Assembly: GCF_019703515.2 (NCBI RefSeq)
Contig: NC_059374.1
Span: 14,358,245 to 14,422,244, forward strand
Direction of reading: 5' to 3'
DNA: 64,000 nucleotides
From: Myxocyprinus asiaticus
Taxonomy: Eukaryota; Chordata; Actinopteri; Cypriniformes; Catostomidae
The notes under the pieces are model-generated. The model searched no databases. It was not told the DNA's origin and worked only from the letters and a program-made list of their open reading frames with translations. Below, piece after piece: positions 36,340 through 47,199 of the stretch. The position numbers were made by a program, and so were the translations under genes. How positions within the stretch are numbered: position 1 is the stretch's first letter; each line of letters begins with the position of its first letter.

Positions 36340-39300
36340 TATTGTCCTGGTTACTTGCATAACCTCCATTCTCTGATGGAGGGAACAAGACTTTGTGTCA
36401 ATGTAGTGACAATAGGGGTCACTCTTGGGAGCCCGAGACACCTCTGGTCTTTGATAAAAGGCCAATGAAAATTGGCGAGTGGTATTTACATACCACTCCC
36501 TTGGACATACGGGTATAAAAGGAGCTGGTATGCAACCACTCATTCAGGTTTTATGCTGAGGAGCCGAGACAAGGTCCTGGCCATTTCAGCGGGTAGTTCA
36601 GCGTAGTGGCAGGAAGGACACAACGTCTCGTTCCCTCCATCAGGGAACAGAGGTTACGCAAGTAACCAGGACGTTCCCTATCTGTCACTCACTCGACGTT
36701 GTGTCGATGTAGTGACACTAGGAGTCCCTATACAAAATGCCGCAACTGGCTGAACTGTGTTACGTGAACTGCCGGTGTGTGATGGGCAGACCACTGTGTG
36801 CCTCGTAGCCAGCACACCAGGCCGACATGTAACCTCCCCCAACACTGTTATGAGTGTCAAACAGCCCTTTGGGACAAGTCGATTACCCAAAAGATAGAGA
36901 CGGGCTAGCCCAGTCGTAGCCTCTTATCCTCTTTTTTTCCACTCCCCAAAAAAAGGGGGATTAACCGACTGGGCCGACCAGGTCTAGTCGGGGGGGTCTC
37001 CCTCCCAAGGGGAGGACACCTCGGAGACCACACCCCGCCCAGAGAGAGGGGGGGTATTTAAGTGGAAATACGTCACATGGTCTTGCCGATCTATGTCGGA
37101 AGTATGCCATGTGGAGAAGTCCCATGGTAGATCAGCCATCATGACGGATTGGAAAGCGCAAGCCACGCATCCAAGCTCCGAGCGAGGGGGACCAAAGGGA
37201 CAATCTCGTCAGACGTACCGGCAGGTGGGGCCTCACGGTGGGGTGGAGCCCAAGGTGCCACACCATGTTGTGGCCGTGCTGTGTCCAGGGACATCGAAGC
37301 ACTTACCTGGCTCCTTGTGACCACCACAGAACAGCCTGGGATGGGGAAGGAAGAGGCCTGTCCTCGCGACCCGTGGAGACTGTCACATCGGGGGCAGATT
37401 TGTGCCACAGCTGGGCATGCAGGGGTGGGGAGACCGCCACTGGAGCGCCAACCCTGCAAGGATGAAAAGGTGGACGGTGGTCGTGATGACGGCCGTGTAC
37501 ACCAGTTATGTGACCCAGGGAACAAGGAAGCTGCTCTTTTGCTGAACTGTTGGGTGCCGCAGCCACTTGGGCATGCGGTGAAATTAAATGAAAAAGCAAC
37601 AAAAGATTCTCCTCCCAGCCCTCCACCGGGGGATGGAGTGATCTGTTTACCAGCTCCAAGGTGGGTTTCGTCGTTGCTGGGTCGCCCATCTCAGGGGTGC
37701 TTCAAAGCCTTCCGTGGGTTTTAGCGACCGGCCGTGAGACGGGTGGCGTCTGCTTCCTGCAGTGGGCTCCACACCAGGGCCGGGCCGAAGGGGCGGGCTG
37801 TGGCAGAGCCGGTGCAGTCACTGCAGGGGGATGCCATTGGCGACGAGCAGGCGGGGTGTGGGATCTTGAGCCGCGCCAGAGCAGGAAGTGCCAGATAGCC
37901 TTCGTCTGCTGCTTCACCGTCGAGAACTGCTGGGCAAAGGCCGAATAACCCAAACCTGGGAGATAGGGGCAGCAAGGAACCATGCCTTGTTGGCCTCACC
38001 CATCTCGACCAGGTTGAGCCAAAGGTGGCGCTCCTAGACCACTAAGGTGGACATCACCTGCCCGAGAGACCGCACCGGGACCTTCGTCACCCAAAGAGAG
38101 CGAGGTCGGTCACCGAGTGCAGCTCCTGCATCAAATCTGGGGCGGAAATACCCTCGTGCAGTTCTTTTAGCGCCTTGGCTTGGTGGACCTGCAGGAGAGC
38201 CATGGCGTGCAGGGTGGAGGTGGCTTGTCCAGCGGCACTGTAGGTTTTGGCCGTCAGGGACAACGTGAACCTACAGGCCTTGGACGGGAGCTTTGGGCGT
38301 CCGCACCAGGTGGCGCCGCTCTGCAGGCATAGGTGCACTGTGAGCGCCTTATCCACCGGGGGAATTGCCAAATAGCCCCTGGCTGCCCCGTCATTGAGGG
38401 TAGTGAGGGTGGGAGAGCTGAAAGATCGGGACCAGGCAGTAAAAGGTGCCTCCCACAATTCTGTCAGCTCCTCGTGCACTTCCGGGAAGAAAGGGACTGG
38501 AGCAGGGTGTGGCTGCTTTGAGCGGCGCTGCGAGCCCAGGAACCAATCATCGAGCCGCGAGGGTTCAGGGGAGAGCGGAGGGTTCCACTCTAGCCCGATG
38601 CTCACGGCCTCTCGGGAAAGCATGTCCGTCATTTCCGCATCAGCCTGTGACTGGGCAATCATCCCCGAGGTGGGGGGGCCCAGCTGAGGCTTCTGCGTCC
38701 GACTGGACGAGCCCGCTCTCCGATGCTGCACTTGAGAGCTCACCAGCTTCGTGGGCTCCGAACAAGAGGTCGAACTCGGCTTGAGACGAGCAGGCGGACT
38801 CATCCGGAAGCCCGATCGGGGTAGACGAGCGTACTGGGGAATGGGAGGTCCGTGGGGGGATACCCGGGGGAGGTGGTCCCATTGGGGTCCCCAAATCGCC
38901 CCCAGAGCTAGCCGTGCTGGCCTCATACCCATAGGTAGAAGGACTGAGGCGGGGAGCCGCTGGGGTGGCTTGCTTTCTTACAAAAGCAAGCCGCGACCGC
39001 AACGTTGCCATGGTCATGTTCTCGCAGTGAGTACATGATCCATCCACGAATGCTGTCTCCGCGTGGGTCGCGCTCAGACACAAAAGACAGCGATCGTGAC
39101 CGTCCGAAGTTGAGAGGAAACGACCGCAGCCAGGAATAAAAGATGCGTCTTTAAAAAGACGTTCCGTGTGTGCCGCTCTTTTAGAGGAATATACTCTTTT
39201 CGAAAAATATACTCTCTTTTTCTGCCGAAGCGCCCAGGGGTGTTCTCTGCAGTGTACCAGTGCAGAGGAGGGAGAAGCCGCTGAAATTGTGCCGTCAGAT

Positions 39301-39511
39301 CCAACAGAGGTGAATGAACAGTCAGCTCAGTAAACATCGACCGTTCAGCTCCGAAGAGAAAATCTGAATGAGTGGTTGCATACCAGCTCCTTTTATACCC
39401 GTATGTCTGGGAGAGTGGTATGCAAATACCTTGAGGTGTCTCGGGCTCCCAAGAGTGACCCCTAATGTCACTACATCGACACAATGTCGAGTGAGTGACA
39501 GATAGGGAACA
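36340..39511 (-). mobile_element. Gag-only DIRS-type retrotransposon in an slc3a2-like intron
   Basis: About 3.2 kb with inverted termini: the right end (39345-39511, gtcactacatcgacacaatg) and the left end (about 36365-36550) are reverse complements, including a shared tataaaaggagctggtatgc. A further internal copy (cgttccctatctgtcactca at 36673) is in the complementary arrangement expected of the DIRS internal complementary region. The body encodes DIRS gag on the minus strand. No reverse transcriptase, RNase H or tyrosine recombinase is present, so the copy is non-autonomous. It is noticeably GC-richer than its surroundings. Confidence 0.8.
37300..39083 (-). pseudogene. DIRS gag pseudogene
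   Basis: The N-terminal part (39083 to about 38640) contains HAETAFVDGSCTHCENM, a Cys-His segment of the family. After a frameshift the main body, 38932-38087, contains SREAVSIGLEW, SRLDDWFLG, VPFFPEVHEEL and the SAAGQATSTLHAMALLQVHQ helix. The C-terminal part continues in other frames to about 37300 with proline-rich sequence. Two or more frameshifts are required to join the parts. Confidence 0.75.
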
Positions 39512-39585
39512 GATGGTAATGCCATAGTACTTTTTGCAAGTCTACCATCTTGTTTTACATAATGTTGAGAGACTGAACATATTAC

Positions 39586-39683
39586 CTGTACATGCCCTGA
39601 TGTACTGGACCAAAGGTCAGTGTTATTACTCAACTGCTGCTCAGACAGTTCCAATACGCAAAGATCCAGAATTATTTTTACAC
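39586..39683 (-). pseudogene. slc3a2-like: slc3a2-like exon 3
   Basis: 98 nt between a TTCAG acceptor and a GTAATA donor, phase 1 to 0. Encodes VKIILDLCVLELSEQQ and on to GHVQ, matching the strand that in 4F2hc reads VILDL. It ends 75 nt from the DIRS insertion in the next intron. Confidence 0.8.
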
Positions 39684-40186
39684 CTGAACCAAATCAGATA
39701 GTTGGATCAATTAACATTGCATTAAATGGTGTTAAATCGCCAAGTTAAACTTTTACTACTAAAACAGACACTTAATTATGGATTTAAGAAGTAAATTGGA
39801 CAACTAACCATGTGGCATTTGTGGTAGAGATAGATGTTTTCACAAAAAGTATGAAGTCATTATTTCATTATTTGTTTGCAAATGCCACTTGGTTTGATAT
39901 TTTGTTTTCTAAGCCAATGACATTCATATACTTCTACAGTTTGGCTTGAGTCTCCAAATATTTCTTTGTACTTATGTTACTGTGCGTGACGCTTCTAGGC
40001 TGAAAAAAATATGGCTAAACAGCACCATCTAGTGAATTTCAAAGGTAGCACAATCATGAACCAAAGAAGTGAGATGCTGTAATTTTACAAAATGTTTAAC
40101 TGTTATAAGATGGTGAATGGCAGAAATACCAAATACGAAAATAAGAGCAAGTGCAATAGTCAAGACCATTCACCCTGCAAATCTAC

Positions 40187-40351
40187 CTGCTTTAAGGCTT
40201 TCTATGATTAGCTGCCTGAATTGTGGAAGAGTGCCCAGTCGTTGGTCAATCTCTGCCAGGTTAGAAGGGGACTCATCATGCTGGAACATCCCCTCCAAGA
40301 TCACAGCTCCAACCCCCAGTGACTTCAGGTATGACAGCCGCTCGGACACCT
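40187..40351 (-). pseudogene. slc3a2-like: slc3a2-like exon 2
   Basis: 165 nt between AG and GTAGAT, phase 1 to phase 1. Encodes VSERLSYLKSLGVGAVILEG, the first beta-strand/helix of the glucosidase-like barrel, then TLPQFRQLIIESLKA. No stop. Confidence 0.85.
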
Positions 40352-42428
40352 CTGAACGAATAACATAAGCTATCATGCTTGGCTTTACTAATGTGTCATT
40401 TCCTTTGCGTCAACAAACGGAATTGCAAATATAATAATATGAGACAGAGATCTCTGAAAATTCCCCCCATTTTTCATTGGTTTTACAAAAATATACTCCC
40501 ACCCCACACTTACACAATTAGTCGGGCTAAAGGGATGCTCAAACAAACAGAGCAATGTTTTGATTTTGACATTTTTTGGGGAAAATTATCTTGCAAATGG
40601 CTTACTTACAGTTGTCTCTGCATATTAAGCGGGGATAGGAAGTATATTTAGTTTGAAAAACCATACACACATCAGCTTTAAAACTCCCATTCTCAAGTCT
40701 ATGAAAGAGCAACCTCAGAGCAATAAAACTGTCCTCCGTGTAGACCCTGTGTTAGGCATTTGTCACAACAACTGTGCTAAATGTTCTGCACTGTGGTTTC
40801 TGGACACACCAACTTTGACTGACACATTTGACTTTGAAATGTGGGTCTTCACGATTAAAGATGGGTGAAAAGTGGTAGAATGTTTTGACAGTAGTAGAGG
40901 TGTTGTGAACATAATTGGCACTTATATGAATATTTTACAAAATAGGGCCTGAAAGCCTTCAAAACTATATTTTTTCAACAAATAGTCCGTAAAAGTAGGT
41001 GTTTATCCTTCAGAAACTGTTGATCATCAATTTTCTATTCATTTTTTATAAGGTTTGCAGTTTTTGCAACCCTGTTATCAAAATTTGGGACATGTCTAAA
41101 TATGGTTAAACAGTGATTTGTTGGACAGCTAAATATTATGTTTAGGATCATTTAAATCTGTTAATAAATAAACATCGTTTTTCTACTAATATGGACTTTT
41201 CTGTGAGATGCAGACATTTGATGTATTTAAAATTAATTACTTTTCATGCTAGGTTAAAGCTGAAGTGTGTGACTTCTTTTGTGTTTAAAAGGACAGTACA
41301 CACAAAAATGAAAATTCTCTCATCATTTACTCACCCTCATGCCATCCCAGATGTGTATGACTTTCCTTCTTCTCCTGAACACAAACGAAGATTTTTAGAA
41401 GAATATCTCAGCTCTGTAGGTCCATACAATGTGGGTGAATGGTGGCCAGAAATTTGAAGGTCCAAAAAGCATATAAAAATAGCATAAAAGTAACCCATAC
41501 GTCGCCATTGGTTAAATCAGGGGCGTAGATTCCGGGTAGCTCCCGGGTAACCCCCCCGATAATCAAACAAGTACTAAAGTAGAATGTGAAAGTAAAAGTG
41601 GAGATTTATAGAAAAAAAGGACTTAAATATTGATCTGTTTCTCACCCACATCTGTAATATCACCTCAAATACTTTCTCTCATTCCAGCTTAATATGCAGT
41701 GACAACTATTAGTAAGCCATGTGTAGGTAAATTTTCTTGAAAACTGTAAGCACTATCTCTGTGGCACTATAAAAACTATTTTTTGAGCAGCCTGTCCAGC
41801 ACGACACAACAACTTTGAATTGGTGTGAGTCGTGGGAGGGACTTCTCTGTTTGTTGTCACATGAATGAGTGACGTTTGCGACAGACAGGAACAGCCAATC
41901 GCGTGATATTTTCAGAGTTTGGACATGAGCTTTATTACCACCTGCTAGGGGAATCTCCAAACTGCAAATGTAGGAACTGAGTGTAGATTATGTGCTGAAA
42001 TGTGCGTGGTTCTGAAACGTCTTAGTGCAATGACCTATTTCTCAGGAAATTAGCAAACTGCGCTTTGCGCCACTTCATTACCATACAATACACCCACAGT
42101 TTGCGCACATACACCCACAGTAGCGCAAACATTCCCACTCATGCCCACCTGTGCTTTGCTCTGGCACGATAATTGCACTTAGAATTAGTGCTCTCACGAA
42201 AATGAGATAAGACGTTGCACGTATTCGATGCGCGTTGCGCTGTGCCTAGCATGGTCACGAAAATAGAGCCCATAAAGTCAGAATAAACTTCTTTATTTTA
42301 TCTAATAGTTCTCACCAAAATAATAATACATTTTGAATCTATAACCTTTAATGTTCCATGTTCCTATAATGTACCAACTGCTATTATTGATACTGCTGTA
42401 AATTATGCTTTTGTTTATTTTGCCTTAC
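40352..42428. other. Intron 1 of the slc3a2-like gene
   Basis: 2.1 kb with no additional exon needed by the phases. Contains half of a common TTAA-bounded repeat at 41285-41460 (gaaaattctctcatcattta, ctcaccctcatgcc) and another dispersed-repeat fragment near 41520 (gggcgtagattccggg). Confidence 0.55.
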
Positions 42429-42804
42429 TGCTGATACTGCTGACCTCTCCACTGTCTACATCCATGAAGATCACCAGCTGCATGCGATAAAACACATCAT
42501 TCTGCTACCAGTGCAGTGAAGGATGCACAGCCCGCGGACTTTGAATGATTATAGCAATTGCAGTGCCGAGCATGAGCAGCCAACCAATCCAGAAGACCAG
42601 AACCAGACGAGAGCGAATCTTCTTCCATCCTGGTCCACCGGCGCACTTCTCCAGCTCCTCTTTGCTCAAGGGCTTCCAGATGTACTGGTGGGCCTCAGGT
42701 TCAGGGATGAGGAGAGGAACAATCTCTGACCTATCCTGAAAAGCGAATCGTCCTCCAGGTGTTGTGCTGCCATAGCCTAGATCACCTTCAACCTGCAGTG
42801 GCAT
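42429..42804 (-). pseudogene. slc3a2-like: slc3a2-like exon 1 (coding part) with TAG at codon 100
   Basis: Runs from the ATG at 42804 to a strong GTAAGG donor, phase 1. The open part is 99 codons: an acidic cytoplasmic tail, LSKEELEKCAGG, the helix FWIGWLLMLGTAIAIII, then SPRAVHPSLHW and TAG. The bases after the TAG continue QNDVFYRMQ, aligning with the family's region after WW. An acceptor (tttcttttag) places the exon's 5' border at about 42886. Confidence 0.85.
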
Positions 42805-42886
42805 CTTGTTTCACTTGAGAAACCATGGAGAGGATGATCAAATCATACATGATGATTGTTGTTTAGATATCTTTTCCATAGCAAAC

Positions 42887-44680
42887 CTAAAAGAAAATTC
42901 TCAATTCTGAACAATGATGTCTTTGGTCTATAAATTACATCAATACTGTCAAGTATAACAGTACTTGCATGTAACAGGAACAAAAGTGTGACAAATTCAA
43001 GCCTATTCATTTGAAAAATAAATGTCTCCCCAACAGTACACTAGGCATGACATTTACATAAATTGCTGTAGAAAGGCTAATCCTAGTCCATAAGGTGCAC
43101 TTTACCTGTTAGGAAAGTTTTCAAATGAAAGGAGATCTTTCAGATTATGATGGTTGCTTTTGTTTCAGTTTTCAGTTTATTGTGATAACAAACACTCAAT
43201 TTGTAGAGTCAAAGCAGTCGCAATGAAGAACAGGTTCCACTGATATTCTAACATGTTTTTTTCATGTTCTCTGGACAGCCATCTCTAGATTAAAGGAGCT
43301 GTAAGCCATTTTTTTTTTTTTTTTATTGAATGGTATGCAGACATTTTTCCTTTTCTCTGAAAGATATGACTGAAATAATTGTCCTGAGATATATCACCGG
43401 CCTATGTGACAGCACTGTGTAAACAGCAAACAAAAATCTGACCGCGGGCCACGGTCAAATTCTTTGACCAGCCAGTCAGAAGACTTTGATGTGCTTTCTG
43501 TCTGTCAATCATTTTGCTCGTTCTCATAATGTAGCTGTTCAGTGTCGCTCTCAATATTGTAGATCAGTAGTCTCAACGCTTTCTTTGGAGGGCAGTGTTT
43601 TGGAAAGAGGAGGCGTGTCTCGTGGAAGTTCCAGCACCTTTGATATGTAGATAAATCAGTGTGCTTCGCACTTTTGACCACCAGGTGCCAGTAATGTCCA
43701 CTATTGTGCATTACAAATGACAGAGAAACAACTTTTGGGCACTTCATCTGTCTGCATCCCGCCAAAGAGTGTTGCGACACTGACATAGACTTCTGTTGTA
43801 ATCGGAGTGACACGTGCCGTGGGGCAACCGATAGATCCAAACACCGAATAGTTCCAGCACTGAGCCCCAGTTCATGAAATGACTGCATTTTTTGACATTT
43901 TAACACATTAGCTGACCTCTCGTGAATAGCGGTATTTTATGTAGCCAGTTCTAGTTAATGTTTATCGTTAGATAATAGCTATATCAAGGGACAGTCCTAA
44001 TGCAGCGGAAGAGATAGAAAAATGGCTACCAAGACTGCACAGTCTTGTGGTGGGACCAGGTCTAGGGAGAGACTTGTTACTGAAAACAACCAAGGCATGT
44101 GGAATCTATTCACTCTCCCTTGCATTCAAAACAGTGTCTTAAGCCAGCTGCTTGTGCATAAGCACAAAACTAAGTAATATTTTTAACAGTGGTTAGATAG
44201 AATACAGTGATGAATTTAAGCTGCACAACACAACTCCTCATGTTTATGGCTCCCTGTGACTAATCATTTCCCAGAAAAAAAAATGGCTTGTAGACTTTTG
44301 AGAATGTCAATGAAAGATCTCATACTGGTGATTCCAACTTTCTCTGAAAGAAGCACATGTACACTGCTGCTTAGGTGATTTTGAACTTTAATCCATCAGT
44401 CCCTTGTGCGTAAAGAAATGTATACACCTAAAACTAGAATATCTTTATGTAAATAGGGCAGTTCTACTGTGGAGCTGGAATTGCAGCCCAATTTTGATTA
44501 GACCGATGAAACATTTATATGTGTACATAAAGATTGTGTTGAGTGCACAATCAGTGTGCTTATTGGACCAACATCACTTAAGTATTTTTGGATGACATTT
44601 AATTTTACATTATCTTAAGATAACACTTTTTTCTCTCTCGTTTAGGAGGTGATAGAGAAGTCTAAAGCAAGAGATATCCC
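42887..44680. other. Upstream of the slc3a2-like exon; no gene seen
   Basis: 1.8 kb, AT-rich with a poly-T run at 43311-43324. 43290-43900 looks like part of a dispersed element but neither end nor coding frame is clear. A 5' non-coding exon of the slc3a2-like gene may be here; none can be assigned. Confidence 0.4.
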
Positions 44681-44684
44681 TATA

Positions 44685-46962
44685 AAATCAAATCAAATCA
44701 CTTTTATTGTCACACAACCATATACACAAGTGCAATAGTGTGTGAAATTCTTGGGTGCAGTTCCGAGCAACATAGCAGTCGTGACAGTGATGAGACATAT
44801 ACCAATTTACAATAAACATCAGATTTACAACACAATTTAAAATCTAATATACACATAATTACACACAACACAATATACAAATAATAACATACACTGTACA
44901 GTATACAATACACACAATATAGAATACACATTATACAATAAAAAGTATATATAGTATATATAGAATGTAGAGTAGGTTGTATTGTACTGTATTGACATTC
45001 AGGCTGTCGGTTGATAGTAAGTTGTTAAGAGAGAATCTAATATAATAATAATATAATTTATGACCGGTGCGAGATATAAGAGTAAGAGTAATAAAGTGCA
45101 GTGCTGATGTATTTTGATCGTGGGAGATCAAGAGTTCAAAAGTCTGATTGCTTGGGGGAAGAAGCTATCATGAAGTCGGCTGGTGCAGGTCCTGATGCTG
45201 CGATACCGCCTGCCTGATGGTAGCAGTGAGAACAGCCCATGGCTCGGGTGGCTGGAGTCTCTGATGATCCTCCGAGCTTTTTCACACACCGCCTGGTATA
45301 CATGTCCTGGAGGGAGGGAAGCTCACCTCCGATGATGTGTCTGGCAGTGCGCACCACCCTTTGCAGTGCTTTGCATTTGTGGGTGGTGCTATTGCCATAC
45401 CAGGCGGAGATGCAGCCAGCCAGGATGCTCTCTACAGTGCAGGTGTAGAACCGTGTGAGGATGTGGCGGTTCATTCCAAACTTCCTCAGCCCTCTCAGGA
45501 AGAAGAGGCGCTGATGAGCCTTCTTCACAACGGCCTCAGTGTGGACAGACCATGTGAGTTCCTCAGTGATGTGGACACCCAGGAACTTGAAGCTGCTGAC
45601 TCTCTCCACTGGTGCTCCATTGATGGTGATGGGACTGTGTTCTCTGTCTTTTCTCCTGAAGTCCACCACAAGCTCCTTTGTCTTACTGACATTGAGGAAG
45701 AGGTTGTGCTCCTGACACCAGTGTGTCAGAGTGTGCACCTCCTCTCTGTAGGCTGTTTCATCATTGTCAGTGATCAGACCTACCACCGTCGTGTCATCAG
45801 CAAACTTAATGATGGCATTGGAGCTATGTGTTGCCACACAGTCATGTGTGTACAGAGAATACAAGAGTGGGCTGAGAACACAGCCCTGCGGGGCTCCAGT
45901 CTTGAGGGTCAGTGATGAGGAGATGTTGCTTCCTATTCTAACCACCTGGCATCTGCTTGACAGGAAGGCCAGGATCCAGCTGCACAGCGAGCTGTTTAAG
46001 CCCAGAGCCCGGAGTTTCTCATCAAGCTTGGAGGGCACTATGGTGTTGAATGCTGAGCTGTAGTCTACAAACAGCATTCTCACATAAGTGTTCTTTTTTC
46101 CAGGTGGGAGAGAGCAGTGTGTATTGTAGATGCAATGGCATCATCAGTGGAGCGGTTGCTGTGGTAAGCAAACTGCAATGGGTCTAGTGAGAGAGGCAGC
46201 ACAGTGCAGATGTAATCTCTGATTAGTCTCTCAAAGCATTTGCTGATGATGGGGGTCAGAGCAACAGGACACCAGTCATTTAAGCAAGTGATTTTGGATT
46301 GCTTTGTAACAGGCACAATGGTCGATGTTTTGAAGCATGTGGGGACTACAGACAAAGAGAGGGAAAGGTTGAAAATGTCCATAAAAACACCAGCCAGTTG
46401 GTTCGCGCACGCTCTGATGACACGGCCCGGAATGCCGTCTGGACCCGCGGCTTTGCGGATATTCACCCGTCGGAAGGATCGGGTTACATCCGCTACAGAG
46501 ACGGAGAGTGAACTAACCTCTGTAGCTTCGGCTGCGAGAGCTCTCTCCACGAGGGTGGTGTTATTTCCCTCAAAACGAGTATAAAAAGTATTTAGCTCAT
46601 CCGGGAGAGAGGCAGCGGTGTTCACAGTGGAGTTTTTATTCCCTTTAAAGTCTGTGATGATATTATTACCTGCCACATGCTTCTAGAGTTGGTGGTGTTA
46701 AACTGTCCTTCAATCTTGTTCCTGTACTGACGTTTATGCTCCTCCGCGTTCCCGGAATTAAAAGCGGAGGTCCGCACATTAAGTGCCGCGCGAACATCGC
46801 TATTAATCCATGGCTTCTGGTTCGGATAGATCCGTATTGTTTTGGTCGGAACGACGTACTCTACGCATTTTCTTATGAAACACGTTACGCTATCAGCGTA
46901 AAGCTCGATGTCGTCATCAGAGGCGGACCGGAACATCTCCCAGTCCACGTGATCAAAACATT
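44685..46962 (-). mobile_element. 5'-truncated LINE (L2/CR1/jockey-like)
   Basis: Reverse-transcriptase-coding non-LTR element on the minus strand. The 3' end has the simple tail gatttgatttgatttt (44685-44700) preceded by an AT-rich 3' UTR. The 5' end stops at 46962 inside the linker between endonuclease and RT, where another repeat begins. No endonuclease domain is present. Confidence 0.85.
45136..46948 (-). pseudogene. LINE reverse-transcriptase pseudogene
   Basis: Three consecutive frames. 46948-46622: pre-RT linker (NQKPWINSDVRAAL). 46676-46080: RT start with [18 protein letters not shown] and STIVPVTKQ. 46083-45136: fingers and palm with [25 protein letters not shown] and the active-site FADDTTVVG, then the C-terminal Cys/His-rich tail. 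Frameshifts at about 46650 and 46080 separate the parts; otherwise the domain is well preserved, including both catalytic aspartates. Confidence 0.85.
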
Positions 46963-47163
46963 TCTAGTGTCCCCATAAATCAAATTGCTTATAAATCATA
47001 CTAAATGATTTTTTTTTTTTTGAAAATGTCAAAATGCAGAAAGTTTTTTTTGTGAGGGTTAGGTTTAGGGGTAGGGTTAGGGTTAGGGGATAGAATCTAT
47101 AGTTCGTACAGTATAAAAATCATTATGTCTATGGAGAGTCCTCATAAGGATAGCCACACCAAC

Positions 47164-47166
<3 letters not shown>
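46963..47166 (-). repeat. Dispersed repeat with telomere-like TTAGGG tract (copy 2)
   Basis: Reverse-complement copy of 2691-2890. Contains ggggtagggttagggttagg near 47072 and ends in a TG microsatellite (47166-47196). Confidence 0.75.
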
Positions 47167-47197
<31 letters not shown>

Positions 47198-47199
47198 TT

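Larger units (their letters stand above)
36301..39545. repeat. Hairpin MITE split by a DIRS insertion
   Basis: The left flank contains caaaaagtactatgg (36305) and the right flank ccatagtactttttg (39522), reverse complements that form the two arms of a small foldback element. The DIRS sequence occupies its loop. Borders are approximate. Confidence 0.6.
35874..42804 (-). pseudogene. slc3a2-like: SLC3A2 (4F2hc)-like heavy chain, five exons with internal TAG
   Basis: Type II membrane heavy chain; family members bring SLC7 amino-acid exchangers to the plasma membrane. Five minus-strand exons (42804-42429, 40351-40187, 39683-39586, 36173-36096, 35929-35874) join with matching phases into 257 codons. 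Residues 46-61 (LSKEELEKCAGGPGW) and the single membrane helix at about 67-87 match the 4F2hc start. Later exons give the TIM-barrel pieces LKSLGVGAVILEG, VKIILDLC and LRFWLEHGVSEFGICD. Two defects are seen. Codon 100 (42507-42505) is TAG where the family has the second Trp of a WW pair, and homology resumes in frame right after it. The C-terminal half was not found. The Cys that follows PR in 4F2hc and bonds the light chain is Ala here. A sequencing error or a polymorphic null allele is not excluded. Confidence 0.82.

Noticed and set aside
37139..37724. Overlapping 128-191-codon frames on both strands
   Set aside because: GC-rich DIRS interior gives long chance frames; only the minus-strand gag reading has family motifs.
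42505..42804. Stand-alone 99-aa membrane protein
   Set aside because: The frame stops at a TAG inside conserved SLC3A2 homology that continues afterwards and into four more exons, so the short frame is a truncated piece.
45337..45915. 192-codon plus-strand frame
   Set aside because: Antisense shadow of the LINE reverse transcriptase.
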